Positions 36,640-44,908 of a stretch of 64,000 nucleotides of DNA are shown here, piece after piece (position 1 is the first letter of the stretch; every line of letters starts with the position of its first letter). The position numbers were made by a program, and so were the translations under genes. The DNA lies in the NCBI GenBank assembly GCA_937923325.1, contig CAKZUQ010000013.1, positions 124,001 through 188,000 on the forward strand, written 5' to 3'. Source of the DNA: an uncultured Bacteriovoracaceae bacterium. GTDB taxonomy: Bacteria; Bdellovibrionota; Bacteriovoracia; Bacteriovoracales; Bacteriovoracaceae. Below the pieces are notes generated by a model. It saw only the letters and a program-made list of their open reading frames with translations. It was not told the DNA's origin and made no database searches.

Positions 36640-36860
36640 TATAAATTTCCGTTTGTTTCTGCACTCGTGCAGGAAGGGTTAAAACCTTCTATGTTGTCAG
36701 TTACCTTATATGTAAATGTTCAGACTAATAATTGCAAGAACTTTAATTGTAACAGACATAACGACAACTTTTAATATTAATAAATTCAAATCAGTTACGG
36801 CACCGCAACACTTATAAAAGGTTCACTAAACTTGATCTATTACCACAAAACACACTTCTC
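36640..36860. other. Intergenic region with tandem hairpins
   Basis: 221 bases between two minus-strand genes. Just before the radical SAM gene, the minus strand carries two adjacent inverted repeats, AGAAGG/CCTTCCT (about 36690-36671) and CTGCA/TGCAG (36672-36659), in its probable 5' untranslated leader. No known riboswitch is recognised. The rest shows nothing distinctive; a TATAAG (36711-36706) may be a -10 element. Confidence 0.35.
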
Positions 36861-38432
36861 CTATCTACTATAATGAACTGTGGTCCTATTCCCTTTTCCA
36901 AATATTTCTGTCATTTCGTCTGTTCTAGTATCAAGAACATAAATTGTTAAATAACCTAAGAACATTAATTTTTTTGAGTCAGTTAAATCGGGAGTAATTT
37001 CCACTGCAGCCTGTACCTGCTGAAGTCCATTAGTATCTAAACCAATTGGAAATTCATCACTTGTATTATAAATCTCGAGGCTAGGATTTGTAGCAATAGG
37101 GCTATAGGTACTCACACCATTACTTCTAACGAATTTACCAACTCCATAAGCAGCGATATAGGCTGTAAAATTATTACTATTAGTATACTCAGAAATATAT
37201 ATGGCCCTAACATTAGATCGTCTAAATGATGCAGTACTTGTAATTGGTGCGCGAAATGCCTCTACTGTCCAATTAGCTGGATCCGTAAAGCTACCAGAAT
37301 TATGTGTCATTCTCATAAGGTGTAGATCTTTCAACACAAGATCTTCAAAATCAGTACCAGCGCGAACAGATTCAGTATACTCAGTTATTGCTAACCAATA
37401 GCTTCCATCAATCCCCTTAATTGGTCTCGATACTCTACTATTATTTGGAACCCAAGGACTTCCTACTGCTGCAAAAAATGCATCTCCCAAATGAGCTTCA
37501 TCCCAAGATGTTCCATTCCAATTGATAATATTAATAGCCTGATTCCTATAGTAACTAAATCGAGCAGTTCCTAAAAATATAGTTTCTCCATTTTGTTGTC
37601 CCAAGCCTGCAACTAACCAATATCTAAGTCCGTTTGCACCAAAAGGTACTCCCATAGAAGTGAATTGCCATCCGCCAATTCCAGTTCCATCATTAGTAAC
37701 CTTGTAAGCATCTAGAGTTCCTCTTCTAAAATAAGTATATCCTACATCATGACCATTTACTTGTGGAAGAGCTGGATCAAATTGTAACTCATCCATTCTA
37801 TCATCAGGAGTATCACCGATTGCTATTTTTCTGTAATTATTTTCTGGTAAAAGTTGATAAGCTGATAATTGTGTAGAGATCCACTCTTGAAGAATATAAT
37901 ATTCTCCATTAACAGGGGTAAAGAACTCTCCATCAATATGATTATCACCATCAACGTATAAGATACTTTCAGAGGATGATGAAATTAAATTACGAAAAGT
38001 AGAATCTGTATAAAGGCTAGAGTTTATTTTTATATTAAAAGCTAAGTTCTCTGCTTCACCTTTATTTTTCGACAAACCACGAATATCTCCCTTAGTACTT
38101 GTCTCATCTGCATCAGTGAGACCAATACTGGCCAGTGCAGTAATGTCAGCGGCAGATAAAGGGTCATCATATTTCCCTTTAATTATTACAATTGGTGAAT
38201 TTGAAAATTTTGAGAGAGTGAAAGAAGTTAAAATATAGGTTGAACTCTCAACTCTACCCGTAGACGCCAAGAGGTTCTGTGCATTTAATTCGATATTGTC
38301 CACAGGAGTAATTGAATTTTGTATAATACTTAAACTTGGCTGGCTGCCTGGGTCCCTAATTTTAATTTTTAAAACTTCATTACAGGAAAAGCAACTATAA
38401 AAAGTAATAGTAATAATTAACAGCCTCAACAT
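36861..38432 (-). CDS. Large predicted lipoprotein, unknown function
   Basis: 523 residues with a hydrophobic N-terminus ending in 'YSCFSC', a plausible lipobox. The mature protein is beta-rich, with segments such as 'YRKIAIGDTPDDRMDELQFD', 'FLGTARFSYYRNQAINIINW' and 'GYLTIYVLDTRTDEMTEIFG' that recall propeller or carbohydrate-related extracellular domains; no family is recognised. Few Lys compared with its neighbours and a composition closer to adhesins. Monocistronic, with no terminator seen. Confidence 0.6.
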   Translation of the reverse strand: MLRLLIITITFYSCFSCNEVLKIKIRDPGSQPSLSIIQNSITPVDNIELNAQNLLASTGRVESSTYILTSFTLSKFSNSPIVIIKGKYDDPLSAADITALASIGLTDADETSTKGDIRGLSKNKGEAENLAFNIKINSSLYTDSTFRNLISSSSESILYVDGDNHIDGEFFTPVNGEYYILQEWISTQLSAYQLLPENNYRKIAIGDTPDDRMDELQFDPALPQVNGHDVGYTYFRRGTLDAYKVTNDGTGIGGWQFTSMGVPFGANGLRYWLVAGLGQQNGETIFLGTARFSYYRNQAINIINWNGTSWDEAHLGDAFFAAVGSPWVPNNSRVSRPIKGIDGSYWLAITEYTESVRAGTDFEDLVLKDLHLMRMTHNSGSFTDPANWTVEAFRAPITSTASFRRSNVRAIYISEYTNSNNFTAYIAAYGVGKFVRSNGVSTYSPIATNPSLEIYNTSDEFPIGLDTNGLQQVQAAVEITPDLTDSKKLMFLGYLTIYVLDTRTDEMTEIFGKGNRTTVHYSR

Positions 38433-38604
38433 TAAATTCCTCCACAGTTACAATGACTATCTACTTTATCCCTACAATAATATTGTAACATGCCAGTAAA
38501 TAAAGATTAAGACTTTGAGAAGAACCAAATAAAATCAATAACCTAGAGTTAAAAAGAAGAAAACTCTAAACGTTTAATCTCCTAACAATAGCCAAATTAA
38601 TTTG

Positions 38605-38646
38605 ACATTCTCGATTACTTACTACACATTCTCGATTACTTGCTAC
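38605..38646. repeat. Two tandem 21-bp units
   Basis: Units 38605-38625 and 38626-38646 share 20 of 21 bases, with the pattern ACATTCTCGATTACTTRCTAC. They lie in the 243-base gap after the cyclase-family gene, which otherwise shows no gene. A role is unknown. Confidence 0.8.
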
Positions 38647-38675
38647 ATAAAAGATCGTTTTAACTTTAGAGATAA

Positions 38676-39269
38676 TTAAATATAACTCTTTAATTCTTCA
38701 TGTGTAAATAAGACAGGAGTCACAGGTGATTCGCTAAAGTTTTCTATTCTCAAAGGATAAGCAACGATGAAATAATCTCCACCTGGTACTTTTTCAAGGT
38801 CCAAACACTCTAGAATGACAGCTTGTTTAAAAAGTGTTTTATGAATAGGCCGCTCTAAACTATCAGGTAAATAGTCAGAACTTTTCCAACTAGTACCATA
38901 CAAATTAAAGTCTGAAGAACTAATTAACCACTCTGCTGGTTCATGGCTCAAAGTCAGCATATACTTAGGATCGTGATACCCGTCGCTATTTTTTAAATAT
39001 ACACCAGTTGTAAGAAGAAGTTTTTTTGGAATTTTATTTTTCAAAGCCTCTTTTATCTCAGATAAGGTTACCACCCAATGAAAGACTCCATTACCAAGAT
39101 CTTTATAGTTGTTACCTTTTAAACGTACGACAGTACAAGATCCAAAAAAATAATCTGAACTAAAGAAGTTATCAATAGTTTTACCGTTATCAATAACATG
39201 CCTTGGAGCCTCTGCATGCGAAAGACTATGACTATTAATAATATGTTTATCATAGTTTACAGGTGGCAT
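38676..39269 (-). CDS. Cyclase/kynurenine-formamidase-family protein, N-terminus cut by a TAG
   Basis: 197 residues from the ATG at 39269. 'HSLSHAEAPRHVIDNGKTID' near residue 15 resembles the metal-binding 'H.GTHvDAPaHf..nGktid' of the putative cyclase family, and 'DYFFGSCTVVRLKG' follows it. The frame continues upstream to an ATG at 39374 with a good AAGGA site, but a TAG at 39326-39324 (codon 17) breaks it; the lost part would read 'MPYILSPLITEKSKGM'. The conserved metal region lies after the break, so a shorter product may still be made. No ribosome binding site precedes 39269. Could be a recent pseudogene. Neighbour of a VOC-like gene 38 bases upstream. Confidence 0.6.
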   Translation of the reverse strand: MPPVNYDKHIINSHSLSHAEAPRHVIDNGKTIDNFFSSDYFFGSCTVVRLKGNNYKDLGNGVFHWVVTLSEIKEALKNKIPKKLLLTTGVYLKNSDGYHDPKYMLTLSHEPAEWLISSSDFNLYGTSWKSSDYLPDSLERPIHKTLFKQAVILECLDLEKVPGGDYFIVAYPLRIENFSESPVTPVLFTHEELKSYI

Positions 39270-39412
39270 TTTACCAGGCTCTAATGAATAATTGATTTCT
39301 TTACTGTAAGCAGCCCCCTCAAACTACATCCCTTTGCTTTTTTCAGTGATTAGAGGAGATAATATATATGGCATATTAAAATTCCTTTTAATTTAAATTA
39401 ACTATTACTTTT

Positions 39413-39937
39413 TTAATAAATCAATTCAAAGAAGTACTTTGGTATTTTATACTCTTTTAACTCTTCAGGTATAAAGAATTTATCTTGAGGATTAAGTGAT
39501 TCTTTTGAAATTTTATTATTATTTTGTGGCTCTGATTCTTTTGGATTACTAAACCTAGCGTCTATAAATATCAAAGGCATCGATACATCTTCAATAGACT
39601 CTTTTAAAACGAAAAGTTTTGTATTTGGGCTATAAGGAGGGATATAAGTAATGAACTCCTTTAAATATTCTTCTGGAAGTTGACCGACAAAACACAGGCC
39701 ATATGGACAAGCCCCCTGCTCTGTTCTCTTATAAAGTTTTAAGAGATTATTTTTTGAAGCTTCAGTATCATCAATCCAAATATATTCAAAATAGTTTTTA
39801 GGAAACAATACAAATTCAGCACTTGTTCCCTGTCCCTTATGACGAGCCGGCCCACAAAGCTTAAAACCTTGTTTAACTAAACTTTCTCTTTCAAGAAAGA
39901 GTGGGTCAACAATAGTAAAGTAGTGATTTAAATTCAT
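39413..39937 (-). CDS. Glyoxalase-like (VOC) domain protein
   Basis: About 174 residues from the ATG at 39937 ('MNLNHYFTIVD'). The start, then 'HKGQGTSAEFVLFPKNYFEY' and 'IWIDD', follow the single-domain glyoxalase-like pattern 'H.GqGt.n....f.n.yLEllwv.d'. The C-terminal half is less conserved. An ATG 21 bases upstream is an alternative start. Lies 38 bases upstream of the broken cyclase-family gene in the same direction, so the pair were probably an operon of small-molecule enzymes. Confidence 0.65.
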   Translation of the reverse strand: MNLNHYFTIVDPLFLERESLVKQGFKLCGPARHKGQGTSAEFVLFPKNYFEYIWIDDTEASKNNLLKLYKRTEQGACPYGLCFVGQLPEEYLKEFITYIPPYSPNTKLFVLKESIEDVSMPLIFIDARFSNPKESEPQNNNKISKESLNPQDKFFIPEELKEYKIPKYFFELIY

Positions 39938-39991
39938 AATTACATATAGCATAGTCAACGAATACGTTTAACACAAGTTAAAGGCACTCGA

Positions 39992-40351
39992 TTATTTATA
40001 AAGCTCAGAAAGGATCAATATAAAAAATTGACTCTGAGAAGTCTTGTAACCAAATGAAGTTAGATACTTTGCTTTTGTGAAAGCTAAAGTCGCCAAACAA
40101 CTTATTAAAGCAACGATAGTTGGAACAGTATGAAATAATGACCTTAATTCTTGATGTGAGAAAGATGCATTTAGCTCTAAATCCAAGTGGATTAAAATTA
40201 GAAGGACTAAACAAACTGCTAATATATAGACAAAGGGTACTACAACTGCGCACTTAATATACGTAGAAATTAAATTACTAAACTCAACCCTTTTCTTTAT
40301 AAATGGATTTAAGTATCTAATAATAAGAAGTCCATACGTTTTCCATGTCAT
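39992..40351 (-). CDS. Small membrane protein, unknown function
   Basis: 119 residues with two membrane segments, about residues 33-55 ('VVPFVYILAVCLVLLILIHL') and about 75-92 ('TVPTIVALISCLATLAF'). The N-terminus is basic. No family recognised. It lies in the degraded accessory stretch and shares no clear operon with its neighbours; an overlapping shorter frame in another phase is less likely. Confidence 0.45.
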   Translation of the reverse strand: MTWKTYGLLIIRYLNPFIKKRVEFSNLISTYIKCAVVVPFVYILAVCLVLLILIHLDLELNASFSHQELRSLFHTVPTIVALISCLATLAFTKAKYLTSFGYKTSQSQFFILILSELYK

Positions 40352-40472
40352 AACTCATTATACCACAGTACCAAAATTTAGAAGGCTTAATTAACTACTG
40401 TGTGATTTCAAATACATGTAAGTTTCTAAGTTTTTAATATCTTTGCACTCCTCTCGCTAAGAAGGAGACGCT

Positions 40473-40946
40473 ATGAATAATAACTTTAGAATTCAGAAAC
40501 CATTTGAAACAAGACCACCAAGACTTAAGGATTTAGTAAATGAACATGTCATGGGAGATGTATGGATAAGGGATACTCCTTTTAGTCCAGTTACTGACTC
40601 TCTTAAGATAACTAAATACTTTAATATGAATCATAAGCATATTTTAAGGGCCATAGACAAATGTAATAAAGAGTTATCCATTTAGCCCAAATTTGGGCTG
40701 AATAAAAACTTTATAGAAAACAGCTACTTAGGTGGTGCAAAAGGCAGACAAAGGAAAGCTCGTAAAGTTGATATTACTGAGTTTGGTCTTATGCTCTTAC
40801 TTCTTTACATCAATACCCCCAAAGCTAGAATGATCTCAGCAGAGATTCTTTATCGTTTCTTTATTTTAAAAACATATCTCGATGGCCTCAATGAAAATCA
40901 AATAGGAGCTTTAAAAGGTTATTATCGAAAAAAGATGAAGGATTAA
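40473..40946 (+). pseudogene. Rha-type phage regulatory gene broken by TAG
   Basis: AAGGAG precedes the ATG at 40473. Codons 1-70 give 'SLKITKYFNMNHKHILRAID', like the N-terminus of phage Rha-type regulators ('vsSreIAe.lgK.Hk.vlrdI'). A TAG at 40683-40685 stops it, but the same frame continues to a TAA at 40944-40946 with 'NKNFIENSYLGGAKGRQRK' and 'VDITEFGLMLLLLY', like the Rha 'F..s.Y.d..Gr...ey.iTkdGf.lL'. The whole would have 157 residues. A perfect palindrome starts in the TAG. It is a remnant of a prophage or integrative element; no other phage gene is nearby. Confidence 0.65.
40684..40699. repeat. Perfect 16-bp palindrome at the nonsense codon
   Basis: AGCCCAAATTTGGGCT is exactly self-complementary and begins with the last two bases of the TAG that breaks the Rha-like gene. 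It could form a hairpin in RNA but has no T-run after it. Confidence 0.85.
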
Positions 40947-41051
40947 AGAGAGCTATACTTTTTATCTCTTAAGGTCGCGTAACCAGTTGATTTCAGGTTG
41001 TAATTTTGTTTATCCTAATTCAACCTTAATAGCTGAAATTCCGATAAATAT

Positions 41052-42605
41052 ATGATGTTTATTATTTTATTTCTATTTACATTTACTTTACTTGCTCAGG
41101 ATCAATCAATAATAATTCTCAAAAAAAATGATCTTTCTACAAAGGGTCAAGCTTTTGCAAAAAAAGTTCAAAAGCAACTCAAATTGGACCTAGAAAAAAA
41201 ATATATACACCACCACTCTCAACAAGATATTTCAAATATAGCACTCACTAATATTGAAACAAGTAATTGCTTAAAAAGTTTAAAATCAATGAGCACAAAA
41301 ACATTTTTAAGGGCTGCAGAAGATTGTTACAAAGATCATGATCTATTTCAATTTGAAAATGGCTCTGCAAGACTCAAAAAGTTAAAAAATAATCGATCTA
41401 TTAAAAATAAAGACCAAATTAATCAAATTACAAGCAAAGCAAAAATAAATGCACTTAAACTCAATAAGAATGATGAGGTTAACTCAATCGAAAACCCTTA
41501 TTTTTTTGAAGCGAATAATACAGAGAGTTCAAACATAGAACTTTCAGGCCTTGATGAGACAGTGAACAAATTAGCTCAATTTAAAGAACTTTTTATACAT
41601 TTAAATCAATCCAAAGATATCAATCAATTAGCAAAAACAACTAATGATGAAACTTTAAAGCTAGATTTACAAAGACTTATCTATTCCCTCAATGTGAAAA
41701 AAAATAAAGAAAAATGTTCAAACAGGATTTCAAAGCTACCCCCCCTTGAAAAAGAAGCAATCCTAAAAAAGAATATCAGATCCTACAAAGATTTAACTCA
41801 AACAGATATCATAAGTCTTTACTTTAAAGACTCATCTCCAAAAAATGTAGAAGCGTTTAAAATAAAACATATGGAAAAAGTTTTTTTTCTTTTTAGAGAT
41901 AAACATGAATTATCAGATAGCTGGCTCTTAAGCTATACCGATGAAAACGGAGAACTAATTTATAGAAAGTTCAAAGTTTTTAACACAGACAGACAGGAAC
42001 AAATAGCTCAACGGGACACAAACAGAAGCAAACATCTCTCTATATTTAAAATGACTGATTATCATAATAAAATTTTAAAAAAACAAAACAAAGAAGTTGA
42101 TTTAGACATTAACTTAGCTTTAGATATAAAACTTAATAAAGAAAACATCCCCTTAGTTGGACCTCGATATATTCCAACTGATGATATAACAATTGGCAGT
42201 GTGGGACTTCAAACAAAAAGTGAAAAATACATCTCAAATTCAAGTTTAGATATTCACTCCGATGAAGTAAAACTTGAGACACATCTCTTATTATTAAAGA
42301 AAAATAAGATTTCAATTGATTCAGGAATAAAATACAAAACCTTTGATGGTAAATGGAAACAATACTCAAGAGTTAAAACTCAAAACTTCATGGTGGAGTA
42401 TAATACCGATATTGACTCAGAGACAAACCTTGGCGCCGAATACTATCTAAAGAATTCCTATATTGGGTATAGAACAAACTTTAAAAACAAAAAAGAATTT
42501 ACAGCTGGAACAATGTTTAAAAATAAAAAAGGCGGCGTACATACGTCAATAGAAGTCAACAAAAGCTACAATCAAAACGTTACATTGTTTTTGATTTTAG
42601 ACTGA
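41052..42605 (+). CDS. Exported protein, unknown function
   Basis: 517 residues with signal peptide 'MMFIILFLFTFTLLAQ'. The first two thirds are Lys/Asn-rich and probably helical. The last 150 residues alternate hydrophobic and polar residues ('YISNSSLDIHSDEVKLETHL', 'GAEYYLKNSYIGYRTNFKNK') and end in 'NVTLFLILD', which recalls an outer-membrane beta-barrel or autotransporter-type end; this is an inference. Seven bases before the HExxH protein gene, so likely co-transcribed. Confidence 0.6.
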   Translation: MMFIILFLFTFTLLAQDQSIIILKKNDLSTKGQAFAKKVQKQLKLDLEKKYIHHHSQQDISNIALTNIETSNCLKSLKSMSTKTFLRAAEDCYKDHDLFQFENGSARLKKLKNNRSIKNKDQINQITSKAKINALKLNKNDEVNSIENPYFFEANNTESSNIELSGLDETVNKLAQFKELFIHLNQSKDINQLAKTTNDETLKLDLQRLIYSLNVKKNKEKCSNRISKLPPLEKEAILKKNIRSYKDLTQTDIISLYFKDSSPKNVEAFKIKHMEKVFFLFRDKHELSDSWLLSYTDENGELIYRKFKVFNTDRQEQIAQRDTNRSKHLSIFKMTDYHNKILKKQNKEVDLDINLALDIKLNKENIPLVGPRYIPTDDITIGSVGLQTKSEKYISNSSLDIHSDEVKLETHLLLLKKNKISIDSGIKYKTFDGKWKQYSRVKTQNFMVEYNTDIDSETNLGAEYYLKNSYIGYRTNFKNKKEFTAGTMFKNKKGGVHTSIEVNKSYNQNVTLFLILD

Positions 42606-42612
42606 GGTTACA

Positions 42613-43680
42613 ATGAAAAGTATATTAATATACATTATTCTTTTTTCTTTATTAGCATTTGGAGACTGCAATGCTCCTTTTAAAAATACACCTTACAATA
42701 AAAGAAAGTTTTCCTATGAGGCAAAGCTTAATCAGCTTTCTAGTCGTAACTCGATAGAAGATATTACGAGCTCATTAAAAGAGGATCGAATTCGTTACAA
42801 AGTTGTTAACTTTGAAGAAGAGAAAGTAATCGAACTTTTAGGAAAAGATAAGTCTCACCTCTCAAAACTTGTCAGACATGCTAAAAAGTATGAAACGAGA
42901 GTTTTTATAGCTCCAAGTCTTAAAGAAGAAGGTCTACTTGGCTTCTTTCAAACAAATGAAGACTTGCAAAGGTATATCTTTTTATCTCCAACAGAAGTCT
43001 TTATAAAATCGACAGAAGGCTATTCAACATTAGTACATGAACTTAGACATGCCAGATATGATTTTTTACGCGAACTTCAAGTCGATTCATTTTATCATAC
43101 AAGCTTAATTAGTAAGAATGACGCAGAAGGACTATTGCTTAAAGGACATAAATTTCATGGATATAAAAACTTTCAAAGTATAGAAGAGCTACCTTTACAT
43201 ATAAAGGACATTCACTCAGAAATACTAACTCTTCGAAAAATGCAAAGAGTTACAAATCCTGATTTATTAGATTTTAGATTAGGTATAAATCAAACGATAG
43301 AACTTCACGAAAGAGTGCTACATAAGATCCCCACAGAGATCAATAAAAAGACATTAATATCAGCTCTAAACGATGGAGATGAAGTCATTATAACTGTAAA
43401 TTATAAAAAGTCACAAATGGTTTATAGTAGTTTTGATGAGCGCCTCTTAGACCAGGATGAAATTAGGCTAACGAAGGAAAATCTTGATATTGTTAAAGAG
43501 ATAATCTCAGAGAAAAACTTTAAAATCTCACAACAAAGTCAAAAGATAGTCGAAAACCTAAAAGCGATCAATAAAAAAATCGACGATATAAATATTAGAA
43601 AAGGTAAGAATCAGTTAGATAAAGATCTCGATGAGATCTTACAACTTAGTAAGAAAAACATACAACTTATAAGAGAATAA
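42613..43680 (+). CDS. Exported protein with HExxH zinc-protease-like motif
   Basis: 355 residues with signal peptide 'MKSILIYIILFSLLAFGDC', whose Cys could make it a lipoprotein. 'STLVHELRHARYDFLRE' near residue 140 contains H-E-L-R-H, the HExxH pattern of zinc metallopeptidases. A third ligand is not clear. The C-terminal 80 residues are helical and charged. No family recognised. It follows the barrel-like gene by 7 bases, and the two may work together at the surface. Confidence 0.6.
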   Translation: MKSILIYIILFSLLAFGDCNAPFKNTPYNKRKFSYEAKLNQLSSRNSIEDITSSLKEDRIRYKVVNFEEEKVIELLGKDKSHLSKLVRHAKKYETRVFIAPSLKEEGLLGFFQTNEDLQRYIFLSPTEVFIKSTEGYSTLVHELRHARYDFLRELQVDSFYHTSLISKNDAEGLLLKGHKFHGYKNFQSIEELPLHIKDIHSEILTLRKMQRVTNPDLLDFRLGINQTIELHERVLHKIPTEINKKTLISALNDGDEVIITVNYKKSQMVYSSFDERLLDQDEIRLTKENLDIVKEIISEKNFKISQQSQKIVENLKAINKKIDDINIRKGKNQLDKDLDEILQLSKKNIQLIRE

Positions 43681-43742
43681 GTTTGCTTTTGATTCTTTTA
43701 AAAACATGCTATTTTTTAGCTTTGATTTAGCTGGAGAATATC

Positions 43743-44906
43743 ATGTTTCATACTTTATTACTTATAGTCCTCTCTTTAACTTTCTTTTCTTGTAGCCAAC
43801 ATAACATTGATGGTAATTGGAAAGTAAGCTTGAACTTACAAGAGACTGAACTTCCATTTAATCTTGAGATTAGTGATAACTCGACAAAGGCCAAACTCTA
43901 CAATGGAGCTGAAACACTTGAACTCGATATAAAAATCAAAAATAATAAATTCATAATACCAATTCAAAGTTTTGATAATGCACTCGTATTAGAAAAAGCA
44001 AATGATAAAGAATCCTTAAAAGGACAGTGGATTAAATATAATAAAAAGAATGAATACCGATTAAACCTTAAAGCTGTTGAAGGTGAATGGGAACAAGAAG
44101 TTGAGTATCCAGACAACTTTCCAATGAGGTGGAAAATTTCTTTCCTATCATCTAAAGGAGAAGTTAAAGATGCAATTTTATTATTTACTAATGATCACGC
44201 AACTATTTTAACTCCAACTGGAGATTATCGTTACTTAAGACCACACTTTAATGGCAAAAAGTTAAACCTTTATGGCTTTGATGGAGCCTTTTCATTTAAC
44301 TTTGATGGCTTCCTAACGAAAGATTCCTTCACAGGTACTGTATACAGTGGACTCTCATGGAATCAAACCTTTAAGGCAAGACCATCAGAAACATTCAAAC
44401 TACCTGATGCAACTAAAGTAACAACGATTCCTTCAAAATCTCTAAACTTTTGTCTTAATAACTTACAAAATGAAAAGAAATGTATTTCGACAAAAGACAA
44501 CAGAGCAAAAGTAATTCAAATATTTGGTTCTTGGTGTCCAAACTGTATTGATGAAACTAGATTTATTAAAGAGTTTAGATCAAAGAACAAAGTAGATGTT
44601 GATTTTTATATTATAAGTTTTGAAAGAGGTATTACTGAGAAAATTTCAAAGAAAAACTTAAAAAAAGCTATCAAAACTTATTCTATCGACTATCCAGTAT
44701 TAATTGGTGGTCTATCTAAAAGTGTAAAGGTAAGCGATATTTTTAAGGACATTAATAATTTTGCCTCTTTCCCAACAACTATATTCGTTTCAAAAAAAGG
44801 AAAAGTTACAGGGGTACATTCTGGTTTTAATGGGCCTGCAACAGGTAAATACTACGAAGACTTCACAAAAGAGTTTTCAAAGTTAATAAAAAAGATTCAA
44901 GAATAA
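43743..44906 (+). CDS. TlpA-like thioredoxin-fold lipoprotein
   Basis: 387 residues with lipobox 'LSLTFFSC' near the N-terminus. The first 220 residues are beta-rich and lack a known signature. The C-terminal domain is thioredoxin-like: 'VIQIFGSWCPNCIDETRFIK' holds the CxxC site (about residue 264), and 'FPTTIFVSKKGKVTGVHSGF' has the cis-Pro and last strand. This is the TlpA/ResA arrangement, a periplasmic disulfide reductase. The next gene starts 3 bases after its stop, so the pair is co-transcribed. Confidence 0.85.
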   Translation: MFHTLLLIVLSLTFFSCSQHNIDGNWKVSLNLQETELPFNLEISDNSTKAKLYNGAETLELDIKIKNNKFIIPIQSFDNALVLEKANDKESLKGQWIKYNKKNEYRLNLKAVEGEWEQEVEYPDNFPMRWKISFLSSKGEVKDAILLFTNDHATILTPTGDYRYLRPHFNGKKLNLYGFDGAFSFNFDGFLTKDSFTGTVYSGLSWNQTFKARPSETFKLPDATKVTTIPSKSLNFCLNNLQNEKKCISTKDNRAKVIQIFGSWCPNCIDETRFIKEFRSKNKVDVDFYIISFERGITEKISKKNLKKAIKTYSIDYPVLIGGLSKSVKVSDIFKDINNFASFPTTIFVSKKGKVTGVHSGFNGPATGKYYEDFTKEFSKLIKKIQE

Positions 44907-44908
44907 TA

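Noticed and set aside
38433..38675. CRISPR-like array from the 21-bp repeats
   Set aside because: Only two directly adjacent units without spacers, and no cas gene in the window.
40005..40253. Alternative minus-strand frame overlapping the small membrane protein
   Set aside because: It lacks coherent membrane segments and is shorter than the frame retained.
39324..40685. TAG read as an amino acid (stop-codon recoding)
   Set aside because: hisC and the DUF3524-like glycosyltransferase end normally with TAG, and only two accessory genes show internal TAG, so ordinary nonsense mutation is simpler.
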